A stretch of DNA of 64,000 nucleotides from Clusia tigrina (Eukaryota > Arthropoda > Insecta > Diptera > Clusiidae). Both the position numbers and the translations under genes were made by a program. The stretch is from positions 130,092,514-130,156,513 of the forward strand of contig OV050031.1 in the NCBI GenBank assembly GCA_920105625.2, in the 5' to 3' direction. The notes below the pieces were generated by a model. It was not told the DNA's origin. It worked only from the letters and a program-made list of their open reading frames with translations, and did not search any database. Of this stretch, positions 1 to 11,290 are shown one piece after another (positions within the stretch are counted from its first letter, which is position 1; each line of letters opens with the position of its first letter).

Positions 1-379
1 CCCATTTGAGAATTTCACCGCCAGCGTCTATTAGCGACCGGCGTATCCTCCCTTTCAGGGACAATGTCTTCTCTTTTTCTAGAAATCTTCTCATAATTGT
101 CTCTATTTCCAAAGTCGAGGAATCGCATCTACGTTTTAGCTCGGTCTCGCTGGCCGCTGCATGCCTCTCACATAACTTCCTGGTTGTCTCGTGCATTCCT
201 TTGAACTGTTCCACAATAATCTTCAATTCCGTTCGTGGAAACTCAGTTACAACCACCCAATAATCTTTGGCGAACCATACATCTCCTGTTTTTTCCAGCA
301 ATACATTCGTGTCCGGTAGTTTGTCCAACCGCACTCCTGCACGTATCCCGTTGGTAACCGCCATCAACATCACTAACAT
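1..379 (-). CDS. Partial envelope-like (class I fusion type) protein, N-terminal part
   Basis: The minus strand is open from an ATG at 379 to the window edge (126 codons, no stop). The product starts with a short hydrophobic segment (LVMLMAV) that could be a signal peptide. A charged, helical stretch follows, then a basic furin-like site (RIRR) directly before SLIDAGGEILKW. That layout is typical of the cleavage site and fusion-peptide start of retroviral env / baculovirus F-like proteins carried by insect LTR elements. The sequence just upstream of the ATG ends in ttatag, which could be a splice acceptor, as in spliced errantiviral env, but this is weak. The rest of the gene lies outside the window. 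A domesticated env-derived host gene is the main alternative. Confidence 0.5.
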   Translation of the reverse strand, partial: MLVMLMAVTNGIRAGVRLDKLPDTNVLLEKTGDVWFAKDYWVVVTEFPRTELKIIVEQFKGMHETTRKLCERHAAASETELKRRCDSSTLEIETIMRRFLEKEKTLSLKGRIRRSLIDAGGEILKW

Positions 380-1147
380 GATCTATAATCGTAAAAATGG
401 TAAAATTTTACACTAAACATACCATACTTCAGAATAAATATACAATAATATCTTCATAACCTGCTTATTCTATAATTGAATGCTATATCATTCAATTTTA
501 CGTCCACTCGTCTTCTGCCCTTACATTCTTCAATTCGCTACCGCATCCTAGAGGAAAAGAGGACTGGACTATGTTTTACTATTGCCATATAGGGCATCAG
601 TTTCGTTTTGATTAATTTCTCGTGCTCTTTTTCAACACGTGAGTTATCACTCATTTCAGTTTTGAACCAATTCATTGGTCCTCCGATAAAAACCAGATTG
701 CATAAAATAATCCAGTTTATGTCAAAACTTCGTTCATTGCATGACTATATCTTTCATCACATACAATTACTTTTTATTTAAATTTACTTCTAGCCTGATA
801 TGTATATATCCATTAACGATTCTATTTTCCATCCTGTAATTAGCTCGTATATGGCTACATGCATACATTCGAGGCGCTTTAAATTACCTAGAATTAATTG
901 CTAACGTTATTTTCCCCCATTAACTCTACATCTTTTTTTATATCCCAACATATACATTTATTCAAATTTCCATACGCTAATTTCCTAATCAATAAACAGT
1001 AAAAACCTATGTATATTTACATATAGCCGACTGCAGTATCTGCAAAAATATACATACGCACATACCCATTCCTCTTAACTAGAATACTTACTTCTTTAAA
1101 TATACATTCGTACATTCATTCTTTATCTTATGGAAATGGTTCAAGAC
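380..1147. other. AT-rich non-coding stretch
   Basis: No ORF with recognisable coding character, no RNA gene and no clear repeat was seen here. It could be the promoter or intron side of the env-like ORF to the left. Confidence 0.5.
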
Positions 1148-1352
1148 AAACTCTTTACCATGCTTTCCGACAGCAAACGCGTTTCACGTTTTTCGACTGT
1201 TAATTATCCACAAAAAATTTTTTTGTTATTATTTGTTTATTTAAAACTATCTATTTAAATTTAAATGTATTTACGAGTAGGATACACAATATTTTGTACC
1301 ACTCTATAAACAAACTGTCAGCTTTTTGCTGTCGAAAAGCATGCAAAGTTTA
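1148..1352. repeat. MITE-like unit 1 with about 29-bp terminal inverted repeats
   Basis: The left terminus (1148-1177, core TGCTTTCCGACAGCAAA) is matched in inverted orientation by the right terminus (1325-1352, core TTTTGCTGTCGAAAAGCA). The interior is AT-rich and non-coding, as in non-autonomous DNA transposons. A second unit with the same termini follows 21 bp downstream. No transposase is present, so the superfamily cannot be assigned. Confidence 0.45.
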
Positions 1353-1373
1353 AAGGTTCCCTACTTTCAACGC

Positions 1374-1494
1374 AAACTCGTTTGACGCTTTTCGACAGCA
1401 AGTTATGGAGGTTATTTCATACAAATGCATGAATTCAACTTTTCGCACGAAACGTGTCAACTACGTTGCCGTCGAAAAGCGTGGTATGGAGTTT
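1374..1494. repeat. MITE-like unit 2, same terminal motif as unit 1
   Basis: The termini at 1374-1402 (GCTTTTCGACAGCAAG) and 1465-1494 (inverted, GTTGCCGTCGAAAAGCG) share the motif of the preceding unit. This gives four copies of the motif in alternating orientation within about 350 bp. Confidence 0.4.
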
Positions 1495-1896
1495 CGCCTT
1501 TCTTTTCATTAAAAACTGAATTTGTTGATCGCATTTTTAGAGGCTATATTCTTTAGAACATATGTACCTTGTTGTAGAAAATGTACTCTTTAGAACCTAC
1601 GGTAGTGTGTACGAGAGAAAAATAAAACAATACTCTTAGTTTCAAAAAAATCCCAACTACAATGATTATTTTTTGTTCTTTTTTTATTACTTTTCTTTTT
1701 GTAGATTTTTTATTCTCGAAATTGCTTTTAACAGATTGTTTTAACTTTATAACGTTCATTTTTGTCAATTTTTCCTTTACCTTGGAACTTTCCATTTGTT
1801 AAATTGTTTCTTAATTTTAGCACTTTCAGATGTACAAAAAACTTTCTTATTTTCCTTCACAAAAATTACAAGAAGCAAAAAAATATATATGTTGTA

Positions 1897-1898
<2 letters not shown>

Positions 1899-1966
<68 letters not shown>
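1899..1966. repeat. TA dinucleotide microsatellite
   Basis: About 34 uninterrupted TA units. The apparent ORFs across it encode only alternating Y and I and are not genes. Confidence 0.95.
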
Positions 1967-1971
<5 letters not shown>

Positions 1972-2039
1972 AAATAAAGTTATTTATTTTTAGTATGTTG
2001 TTATATGGCAACCTTCTATCAATATCGGCCATTTTCTTA

Positions 2040-2510
2040 CCCTACGGCCACACCGCAATGTTCAATTTCTTGATCATCAAGTCGCAAATAACTCATACTT
2101 TTTACAAACCCATACATATTTTTAGTACTTGATCGTCGACTTGATCATTAATTACTGTTTCAAGACGAGAATCAATTCGGCTTTCAATTATCTGTCAGCT
2201 GTTTCGTGTGGGTACTGAGTAATAAAGGAAATCCCAGATTAAATTAGAAAAAAACGTTTCAACCTTTTTTTTTAAATACATGCAATAAAATAAAAATATA
2301 GATAAAATAATATGTAATAAATTTATGATAAATAAAATATTTTATTATACATACATATGTGACGACGGCATTTTGAAAATAAATTGAACACCATCTTGCC
2401 CATCAAGTTGAATGCAGCCTACGTCACAGACGCAACCTGAACAGGTTTGGCAGACAATACATGTGAGAACTTGATGAGCAAAAAATTGTTCGAGTGGCCG
2501 CAGTGTTAGT
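2040..2510. repeat. Possible degenerate inverted-repeat (MITE-like) element
   Basis: Sequence near 2040-2083 (CTACGGCCACACCGCAATG followed by a TTGATCATCAAG block) is loosely matched in inverted orientation at about 2468-2510 (ACTTGATGAGC, then GTGGCCGCAGTG). The interior is AT-rich without coding potential. The terminal match is imperfect, so this is tentative. The 290 bp between it and the palindrome boundary show nothing recognisable. Confidence 0.25.
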
Positions 2511-2800
2511 TTGTATAATTACGTTTTTTTAATTATTATTATTGAGAATTCATTTCACAAACACCCAATTAGCTAAATTACAAATAACAAAAAACAAATA
2601 CCATGTAGCGTACAAAATCTTATCTACATGGAATTATTCAACACGTTGTCAAAATTCCCCCAATTTAATGAATCGCTCAGTGCCGTGTATGAAAGCAATA
2701 CTATAATATAGTGTAATTTTATTACTATAGTCTTGCAAGAAACATTTAATTGAATACGTTGACTTCTTTTAGTTAAATATTGCTTCAAAATTTATCAAAG

Positions 2801-3926
2801 CAAGATGACGTAGATACGCCTAGGTTTTCGAGCGCCAGCAAACTTTCGCGTACAGCATCGGGAAGATTTTTTATAGTTGTCGACGATGCTGTGTCAGATG
2901 AGAGATTAGGATATCCTAGTATTCGCTGAATCAAGGTGGAAGTTAGCACTCTCTTGTTGTTGTACCTCTCCTGGAGAAATTTCCAGGAGATGCCTGATTA
3001 CCCGCTCAGCTTCTCCCGCCAAATTGGCCTTCAGGTACCACATTTTTTGAACTGGTGAAATTGGCGATTTATGAACCATTTCTGTAAATATGTCGTAGAA
3101 ATGGTGCCATTTTAAGTAATCACCATCAAATTTGGGTAAGGTGATTTGTGGTAACCGGAAGGGATGTTGCTCAACTACTTCTGGAAGTTCCCTTTTTCCT
3201 GATTTTGTGGAAAGCTCTATTAGCCGGCAATGCACCTGGTGTTCCATCTCGAGATTGGCATTGAAATCGTAGCCCTCCTCTTCCGGTGCTGGGGACTCTT
3301 CCCATACTTTGAAGTTTGTGGTTTCAATTTCGTTCCACAATCTTTTAAGTCGCGCAATGTTTTCTTCGTAGAATTGGCGTGATTGGTTCTCAGCGATTGA
3401 TGAGATTCCAGAGAGAAGTCGTTGTAGTGACATAATTAATGCGTGTTGTTTACGCAAAGTGCTTGCAATGGTGCCTTCTGTCTTGGATGAACCGCCTGAA
3501 GACTTCCTTGATTGGTATTTGACTGGTCCTGATCCAAGTGCCTCGTGTTGTTTAGTGTTGCTGATCCCAGGTTGATGTGCTGAGTCCGCTGGTGTCTTAG
3601 GATGACCTACGTATGGTGTTGTAGTCAGTGCCTCGAGTTTTTGTATTTTGTCATTGAAGAGCTGCACATGGGCAGTGACTATTTTGTTGATTTGTTCGTA
3701 ATAGGCCGATGCGAAGTATTCATTATTCAAGGGCTGATCAGTTAATGTCCTTGATATCTGTTCCTTGAAAGTTGTCCCATGCAGTGTTCAGGCGCCACAA
3801 ACGATCCTTGAAATATGTGGCGGTTGTCTTCCTGTCAGCTGGGTCCTTTCTGAAATTCTTAATGATTCCTTGAATTTCCTCCCCAGTTTCTTTCTGGAGT
3901 GCCACTAGCTCGCCGAAGGTAGCCAT
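2801..3926 (-). pseudogene. Truncated BEL/Pao gag (left palindrome arm)
   Basis: This is the mirror copy of the gag at 22613 in the right arm. It starts with an ATG at 3926 (MATFGELVALQKE) and runs into the palindrome boundary at 2801. A small change around 3730-3740 splits the frame in two, so the ORF restarts at 3730. Visible gag features are a charged N-terminal domain and the capsid-like stretch LPKFDGDYLKWHHFYDIF, which is typical of BEL/Pao gags. Protease and pol are absent because the arm ends inside gag. The right-arm copy is longer and more complete. Confidence 0.85.
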
Positions 3927-3974
3927 GATGTCAGATGATTGACGTTGTTCAATTTAATTGTCGGGGTCACCAAA

Positions 3975-4454
3975 TGTTGAAGTTAGCTCCTTGGTACATA
4001 AACCTAGAACTTGTTGTAATGTTATAGGTCACTTTAAACCGTATAACTTTAATAGAAAACACTTAGGCAGTTAAGGTGATTCTGATTCTTTATTGGAATT
4101 GTACAATTATGTATATCAATTTTATGCAGATTATGACAAATTGGTTAAAATATAAATAACAAAAATATGACGGACAAAACTGCACCGTTGTCAATAATCA
4201 AACACGAGCCAACATCATTATATCATTCCCATACATAATTTAGAGCACATTGCAACCAAGTGAAATATGATCGCCCAAGTCAATGCACTGGGCAGCTACT
4301 TTGAAGGCAAATGAGTTCAACAAGCAATTGTTAGCCTTGAAAATATGAAATTTTGGTTTTGCGTGTGCTGGTTTTTGTAAATGGTGCATTTTCGCTATAC
4401 TGGTTAAAAATAAACATAAAGTGCAAATGTTGGTCTGTTCAGTATGACTGAACA
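3975..4454 (-). mobile_element. BEL/Pao 5' LTR (left arm, minus orientation)
   Basis: This 480-bp LTR mirrors 22085-22564. In its own orientation it begins TGTTCAGTCATACTGAACA, a short inverted repeat resembling the roo/BEL type of LTR start, and ends ...CTTCAACA. A TGGTGACCCCGAC primer site follows it at 3960-3972 and the gag ATG follows that. It contains an AATAAA signal near its 3' part. Confidence 0.75.
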
Positions 4455-4623
4455 AGTCGCCATTCATCCCCAATCCATCGAATAATACGTTGGTCCTTTA
4501 GTCGCGCACCGTCTTCCGATATACGCTTTTCCCGGATCTTCCTGCTTCGATTCACATCATCAGAGCTGAATACTTATAAAAACCACAACAATCTTAAAAT
4601 AATTCTAAAACTCCAATAAGAAG

Positions 4624-4974
4624 ATGAACACCGGGTTCTACCGACTATTCGAAAAAGTTCAACAACTGGCAGAGCAACACTTCCACAAAGATGCAAACCA
4701 CCAGAGCCTAACGTTATACCCGGTTGTTCGAAGCACTCTAACCCCACGCTTAATACAACAAAATTTTTAAAAACTAACAAAAATCGAAGAATACGAGCCA
4801 GAATCTATAACTCCAAACAAACCACCACTTAACATACCATCTACTTCACGATCAGGCTCTAAACCCATAACCATAGAGGAGTATAAACAAAGGTACGCTA
4901 CACACGGTCCACAACCACACAAAGACAATCGGCAAAACGTCCCCGGAGAAAGCGAGGAGGAAAATATGTGCTAA
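4624..4974 (+). pseudogene. Unidentified 116-codon ORF with one internal stop, copy 1
   Basis: One frame runs from an ATG at 4624 to TAA at 4972, interrupted by a TAA at 4768. The conceptual product has a helical N-terminal part (FYRLFEKVQQLAEQHFHKD) and, after the stop, a proline- and glutamate-rich part containing SRSGSKPITIEEYKQRY. I do not recognise the family; a fragment of an LTR-element polyprotein is possible. The same ORF with the same stop occurs at 21565-21915 and 28871-29221. Copy 3 carries mostly amino-acid-changing differences, which argues against current function. The 400 bp to the next gene are AT-rich and non-coding. Confidence 0.4.
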
Positions 4975-5407
4975 CTCGCATAAAACTAGCATTACTCTAG
5001 CGAGATTTCAACCTCGCAAACACCAAAATTACACAAAAATATATAAAAACTAAAATACATAAAATAAAATACCCAAATGTTAGAGCATAGAAGGATTGTA
5101 ATGGTATAAGAATAACTTAGATAAGATTAAAAACAAAAAAATATATATATAATTTTTTTACAATGGGTAAAACTCAATCAAAAATTCAAAGTCACAATAG
5201 AGACCCACAAGTCACAATATTAAATAATCAAGTTCAACATTCTGAATCCTAGAGGATCAAGATTTAAAATATTAATCAAATTGATAATAGTATGTGCTCA
5301 ATTAGGAATTACACTACTATCCATGTATAATAAATATAACAAAAAACAAAATTTAAAAGCGGTAAAATCCATATTTGATTTGACCGAAGTAATGTCCAGA
5401 AAATAGA

Positions 5408-5590
5408 ATGGAAATATCGGGTCCTGCCGAATTTAATTTATGTATTAAATTGATGTCCACGATTACGCAAACCTTGGCTATAGTGAATGAAAACACCACA
5501 TGCAGTTTCTACCGCGTCCATATCCAGAAGGAAGACTCCAAGCTACAATCTCACACCCACTTCAAAAAAGACAGTAATAAGACAACGTAA
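5408..5590 (+). other. Small upstream ORF (60 codons), copy 1
   Basis: An ATG-initiated ORF of 60 codons ends 54 bp before the PPP1R14-like start codon. It has no recognisable domain and may be an upstream ORF or simply leader sequence of the following gene. Copies lie at 20949-21131 and 28255-28437. Copy 3 differs by one amino-acid change (S to N) and one silent change. Confidence 0.25.
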
Positions 5591-5644
5591 AATCGACCAA
5601 AGTTGTTTTCAAGCCAATCCAAAATTCAGTGCGATCTCACAAAA

Positions 5645-5989
5645 ATGAATACTTGTGAGCATTCACCGAACCAACAAAATTTACGCGTCAATTTTAATGA
5701 CAGAAGTTCCGAAGTGAAGGAGCGACAGGAGAAGTTTCTAACCGCCAAATATGATTTCCATCAGATGAGTGTAATACGAAAGCGACTGGCTTTGGCGATG
5801 TGGCTGTATAATGAACTGCAGAAACTCTTGGATCCACCAGGCGAAGCCATCGAGGAAGACAACGATGAAATTTTAGATATGGACACAGCTGACATAAGAA
5901 TATCTCATATCTTTAATTTATTCTCAGTCTGTAAACGACCACAATCGGAAATATCGAAATTTTGCAGTGATCTTTTGGAGCGTGATTAA
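5645..5989 (+). CDS. PPP1R14/CPI-17-like protein phosphatase 1 inhibitor, copy 1 (left arm)
   Basis: This 114-residue ORF starts at ATG 5645; a TTG 14 codons upstream is also in frame but less likely. It matches the PHIN domain of PPP1R14 proteins. Residues 30-37 (KFLTAKYD) align with the segment holding the phospho-threonine that makes these proteins potent PP1/myosin-phosphatase inhibitors, and that threonine (T33) is kept. A helical MWLYNELQKLLDP stretch, an acidic loop and DEILDMD follow, then a C-terminal helix ending SDLLERD. Length fits the family. An AATAAA lies about 70 bp downstream and no intron is seen. The gene is embedded between transposon sequences in the palindrome arm, with identical protein copies at 20550-20894 and 27856-28200. 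A diverged paralogue or an expressed retrocopy are both possible. Confidence 0.7.
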   Translation: MNTCEHSPNQQNLRVNFNDRSSEVKERQEKFLTAKYDFHQMSVIRKRLALAMWLYNELQKLLDPPGEAIEEDNDEILDMDTADIRISHIFNLFSVCKRPQSEISKFCSDLLERD

Positions 5990-7344
5990 ACGCTGTAAAC
6001 ATTTAAAACTATTTTTTTTATCTCATTTTCTTAAACTATTTTTGTATTTAATATAAAAATAAATATATTTTTGACTTGAATTGTAAATGTTCATAAATTT
6101 AAAAAAATAATAACAAAGGAAATGGTTATAATTTTATCATTCCATTATTTTGTCTTTAGAAACAGAGTAAGCGAAACTTCTTACAAATAATTTATTTTAA
6201 TGTTATAGTTAAGCAACTTAATACATTTATATATTAGTTAAGAATCTTTAATATTTTTATATACGTGACTTTTAATTCAACTTAAGGACCATATATAATA
6301 TAAATGTTATAATTATAAAAATATTAATTCGCATCAAAAACTAATTGATAATTCATATACGAGTACATATGTAATGGAAAGAAAGAAACATTAAACAAAA
6401 GCATTAGAAAACCAAGAAAAATTATAAAATTAGTTGCAAAATGTTGCAAAACAACAACAAAATTTTGTTATGTAAAACCTCATATTAAAATGAAATAAAT
6501 TTTGGGCTTAAATTTTGATAGTAAATTCACAAAAACAAAATTTTACATTAAGTTTTGAAAAGCAAATATGTGTAGTTAAAACAGTAATTGAAAAACATTT
6601 TAGCAATTTATATAGTCAAAAAAATTTACAGTTGCCACTAACCATTAGTATCACTTTTAACAATGACAAGAATTCCATTTTGATTTTGACATACTATAAA
6701 TTTGAACGCAGACACGTTATCAATAATAGAATTAAACTCCAGCATACTCAAGAATATGATAATTACAAGGGGCATGAGGCAAAGTTAAGAGAGGAAACAG
6801 AGAACGGCATATCTCAGCAGAAGTCTGATCAACTTCAAATTTGGGATTGCACATCTATAAATGACGTCAATATTAGAGGAAATCAAAGAATTTAAAAAGG
6901 TAAAATAAATAAAAGAAAGTGCACGAGAAAAATTGAGAATGTAGAGATAATTCTGCGAATCAAGATTCGAACCAGAAGAAGCTATCATCAAATATGGATA
7001 TCCAAAACGAAATAAAAGGAAACTTAATGAATTAGCTATAGCAAACAATGATGAAATATTTAAAATATGTGCCAAAGAAGAATTTAAGGAAAGAAGAATC
7101 TAAGAACAAAAATCATATAACTAACAATTATGACATTTGCCACCCTAGAGAGAGTATTAAACGAATTATATGAATATATGCTGATAGATGAGTATCATAA
7201 TGGAGGTTATTTAAGAATTAGAAAAGCCCTGATAAAAATTTAAAATCACGCTAAGAAAAAGCTAGAGCCGCATATTTAGGCCCATTTAAAGTAAAAAAAA
7301 AATGTTCTAGATTATAAAACTATACATAAGAATAATATCAAGCT
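5990..7344 (+). other. AT-rich 3' part of the core unit, with possible retroelement remnants
   Basis: It includes a poly(A) signal soon after the PPP1R14-like stop. A 126-codon ORF (6515-6895) starts only at a TTG and contains YDNYKGHEAKLREE. A second open stretch at about 6957-7102 contains ESRFEPEEAIIKYGYPKRN. Near 7250-7290 a KARAAYLGPFKV-like reading resembles the C-terminal tail of a gypsy integrase. None of these can be assigned firmly. The region is copied in the right arm (19195-20549), and its gene-proximal part again at 26920-27855. Confidence 0.35.
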
Positions 7345-8717
7345 TGTAACGACTCTATTTCGACTGGGGTAAAACTCAGCGGGTTCCAGGTATATGTGGT
7401 ATACTTTATTTAATTCATTTACTTAGTTACAATTGTTTATAAGAGAATCGGTAGAACCATAAGCTCGTGGGGCGGTCTTAGCGTTAGTATAAGTCACCAC
7501 GAGAATTGGTAGAACCATAAACTCGTGGGGCGGTCTTAGCGTTAGAGTAAGTCTAGTCTTGTGTAAAGAGTATACTTTACCTTGGTGCCACTGGTGCTGG
7601 AGTCTTGCTGCGGTGTGTCTTGCCTGACTGCTGCTGGATCGGAGAGTGCCTCACTGTCCGGTTTGCTTCGCTTATATAGCGAAAGCTTGCCATGGGATCA
7701 GTGCTTGTTGTTATTGTGGTCCACTTGTCCTTAGGCCACCTTTAACTTCTGCTGCTTAACCACCTTGTTGTAATACCTCTAGTTGTCCAGCAGAGTTGTT
7801 GCTTGCAGTAGTGTGGCCTGATCGCTGCTGTTATTTGTCGTGTTGTTGTTGTTGTAGAAACATTTCTTCGTACTCTGCCTGTTTACAGCTTTGCGTTTGC
7901 GATCGGTTCGCGTATGTGTGGTGCGCTCTCGTTGTCATCCGTGGTCCGCCTGCGGTCGCTGTAGTGTTGTTGTTGTTGCAGAGATTGGTTTGCACTCTGC
8001 CTGCTTACTGATATGCGTGTGCGATCGGTTAGCGTGTGTGTGGTGCTCTTTCGTGTTTCTCTGTGTTCCGCCTTCGATCTTGTGTTGTTGTAGTTGCAAT
8101 AAATATTTATTTGTACTCCGCCTGTTTACTGCTTTGCGCTTGCGATCGGTTGACGTGTTTCTGTTTCTCCATGTTCCGCCTTCGGTCGCTGTACTGTTGT
8201 TGTTGTTGTTGTTATAACTATTTATTTGTACTCCGCTTGTTTACTGCTTGGCGCTTCCGATCGGTTGGCGTGTTTCTGTTTCTCCGTGTTCCGCCTTCGG
8301 TCGCTGTACTGTTGTTGTTGTTGTTATAAATATTTATTTGTACTCCGCCTGTTTACTGCTTTGCGCTTGCGATCGGTTGGCGTGTTTCTGTTTCTCCGTG
8401 TTCCGCCTTCGGTCGCTGTACTGTTGCTGTTGTTGTTATAAATATTTATTTATACTCCTCCTGCTGAATGTGTTGTGTGTGTTTCTCTCTTGTTTTTCTC
8501 CGTGCTCCGTCTTTGGTCGCTGTAGTGTTCAGTATAACACTTTACGTTGCTGAGATCATTAAATCGTTTACGCTTATTGGTCAGATCGTCTGTGCGTAAA
8601 TGTTTTGTTGTTGCATTTAGCGTGGGAGGTGGTTACTTTTTGTTAGGCTGTGGGATGTTGCATGCTGGGTATGAGTTCTGTGTGCGGAAAATACTTGTAG
8701 TATTTTCCGTCCTCACA
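7345..8717 (-). mobile_element. Solo LTR of the Osvaldo/Ulysses-like element (left arm)
   Basis: In minus orientation it starts TGTGAGGACGGAAAATACT and ends GAGTCGTTACA, flanked on both sides by AGCT (7341-7344 and 8718-8721). It is 1373 bp long and sits at the mirror position of the full element at 13791-19194, which has the same AGCT duplication. From LTR start to TATA box (about 7679) it is about 1038 bp, close to the right-arm 5' LTR (about 1030) and not the 3' LTR (about 813). Its R/U5 (about 335 bp, two tandem units, truncated junction TCTCTTATAAACAATTG) matches the 3' LTR. The V-, C- and L-rich ORFs across it are translations of (GTT)n tracts. Confidence 0.9.
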
Positions 8718-8957
8718 AGCTATACACTACAATAATGACAGTTAAGTAAGAAAATGTTAAAACAAAAACAAGTTATAATTTGTAAAAATTTAAATATCAT
8801 ATTTTCAAATAGTTAAGTAAGAAATTCGGAAAGTAAATTGCCTATTAGAGATAAAAGGAGAAATAAAAGAACTACATAAAAATTTATTTAAAAAAAATAT
8901 ATAACTTTGTAAAGATAAACCGGTAAATCTTTAAGTAATTAATATAACATAATTATT

Positions 8958-9306
8958 ACGTTACGAAGCGCGAACAGCGCGCACGTTTTTGATTACGCTG
9001 CATTCTAATGTTCAAGGTCCTTGAACGAATGTACGCTGGCATTGACCGTGATACTTTCCGCTGACATTGCAAAAGCCCCCTTTATGTATGAAGAACCATA
9101 TTATATACTAAGTCTTAGCACATAAGAAATTAAGGTATAAATAGCTATACGGTTTTATCAATAAATCAGATTCGATCTGGAAACCAAACATATTGCTTCT
9201 CATTAAAATATTTGGCTGTACTCTTGTAGTTACCGATTTAAATTGCGCGCTAGCTCTCGCGCCGCTATACAATCCATTGAGCCCATCATTACATGGCGAT
9301 CATACA
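8958..9306 (-). repeat. LTR-like block, copy 1 (left arm)
   Basis: This is the mirror of 13202-13550, and a third copy lies at 29374-29714. It is bounded on one side by TGTATGATCGCCATG and contains TATA-like motifs and several AATAAA-like signals. Its position next to the central BEL pol relic suggests that element's 3' LTR. The far end of the LTR is not defined. Confidence 0.4.
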
Positions 9307-9501
9307 TTTCGGCTGTACGCTTTACAAATTTTTGAGCCCATCATTATAGTTTTCTACTAAAAGTCCAAAAATTGAAATAAATGTTTAATATCTAAATTAC
9401 TCGCAATGAGAAATGCGTACTGTCCGTTTGATGCTTCTAATACAAATTATTTATTACTTCTTATATTTTAAGCGATAAGTATGTGCATTAAGCGGTTCAT
9501 T

Positions 9502-10991
9502 TCAAAAGAGCAAAAAGTAAATCACAGATATAATTACTTTCAAACAGTCCAATCTTCCGTATGGGTCGCCGAAGAACTCCTTTGACAGTACGAACATCGA
9601 CAACTCTGACACCTCATATCTCCTGGGAACACAGTTAACGTTTCGACTTAGTTGAATAATCACTGTCGCATCATTCGTGACATTACCATGGCCATTGATC
9701 CACTTTGTGCACACCTGCAGCTCGTTCACATAGTCGTGCACCCACTAGCACTGTTGCTTGATGCCACTTATTCGTGCTCACTTTTCGAGGTGGTCAATAC
9801 CAGCAGGTAGATCGCATTCTGACAAGGTTCTAAGTCAGCTGCCGATGAGAGAGTGAGCTGAACTCAATGCATCATAGTCACTCGTGTCAGATGACAGCGG
9901 AGTTATCGGGCGAGAGTGGAGAATTGCCTCTATATCGACCAAGACTGTGACAATTCTTAAATGGTGAGCCTGGCATTGATCAGACTATTTGACAGCCGCC
10001 TCCCAGATGCTGCCAAAATTTGGTGCTCTGGGGGGATAAAGAGAAAATTAATAAATTCGTTATTATAATAATTTATGATCGAATTTTGATTCGATTTGTT
10101 GAACAAAAATGAATTTAGATCGGCCAGCTTGTTGCAGGCAGCAACGGAATTGGTAGCGTTGTCGCAGAAGATGTCCGTTGGCAACCTTCTTCTGCCAATC
10201 ATACGCCTCAGATATGCTTGGAATGCATCGGTGGACAAGTCGGAGGTCAGATCTTTGTGTATCGTCTTCGAAGACAGATTGATGAACATATCGATATACC
10301 CCTTGTATGGCGCCTTTCCTCTAATGCGACTATAGATGTTACAATGAACGAACGGTCGTGATGGCGTCAAACATTAAACCGACAATTTCCCCGTAATCTG
10401 CTGCAACAATTTATGCTTGTAGCAGATGCAGTGTATGCAGTTTCTGACAATGCACCGAGCAATGTCTCTAGCCTTCACAATCCAAAATTCTAAACGAATG
10501 AGAGCTATCAGCGCTTTAGGGCCAACGTAATATGCAAATGTTCGACGTACCTGAACAGAAATTCGTATTTGCTTCGCAACAGAACGGGATGCTTGCGTGT
10601 TTCTGGCAAGTTTGACAGTTCAAGTCGACCACCTACCTTTTGCAGTGTAAATCTACTAGCGTTGTCCAGGAACGAATTCAAAAATTTAATTTCGCTACAT
10701 GTTGGTCAATTTGTGGCAGACTCTAAAAAGCCAAGCGACGACACGCAAACTGCGTAAGTGTGAGCTGTGCTTTTTAATCACATCGAATACATATTTCGAT
10801 GCCACAGCCACCTGGAACGTAGACATCCGCTTTTCCTTGTCGACTTCTTCCCAGTTAATACTATTGCATTTATTCACATCCCAACTTTGCATCTCTGCAT
10901 ATAAAAATGATGGTCCAGTGAGCCAAACAAGTGAGTACAACCCCTCGAAACAATATATGCTGTGTTGTAGTGTGTCGGGACATGCCTCCAA
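9502..10991 (-). pseudogene. Decayed BEL/Pao pol (RNase H-integrase part), left arm
   Basis: Read on the minus strand, fragments in several frames give an integrase upstream domain (VWLTGPSFL, then SSHLRSLRVVAWLFR), the integrase core (KGYIDMFINLSSKTIHKDL, FCDNATN, FIPPEH) and a C-terminal part (YVNELQVCTKWINGHGN). All are characteristic of BEL/Pao integrases. Frameshifts and stops separate the pieces; after FIPPEH, for example, the frame is lost. It mirrors 11516-13006 with a few substitutions (NYYNNEF here, NYCNNEF in the right arm). Confidence 0.75.
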
Positions 10992-11150
10992 TTACATACC
11001 GCCATTTGTTAACCTCTGGATTTCCGAAATTCTGTTACCAGCAAAGGCAGATAGCGTAGCCGAATGCAACTTAAGCCAATGTAGCACTATCTGTGAATCA
11101 GTCCATAGTATTAGTGTTGTAATTCGAAAATATTACCTTGATATATGTAT

Positions 11151-11152
<2 letters not shown>

Positions 11153-11210
<58 letters not shown>

Positions 11211-11290
11211 TTAAGCCAATGTAGCACTATCTGTGAATCAGTCCATAGTATTAGTGTTGTAATTCGAAAATATTACCTTGATATATGTAT

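Noticed and set aside
6..263. Plus-strand 85-codon ORF at the left edge
   Set aside because: It is the antisense shadow of the env-like reading frame, which has the recognisable cleavage-site features.
1762..2032. ORFs on both strands rich in alternating Tyr and Ile
   Set aside because: They are translations of TA repeats; the same holds for 11145-11396 and 29892-30238.
6515..6895. 126-codon ORF as a second gene of the core unit
   Set aside because: It starts only at a TTG, has no recognised domain and lies in AT-rich DNA; kept as an unassigned remnant.
7796..8553. Overlapping Cys/Leu/Val-rich ORFs (and their mirrors at 13955-14608 and 18213-18743)
   Set aside because: They fall inside LTR U3 and arise from (GTT)n/(AAC)n tracts and 110-bp repeats, and they overlap each other in several frames.
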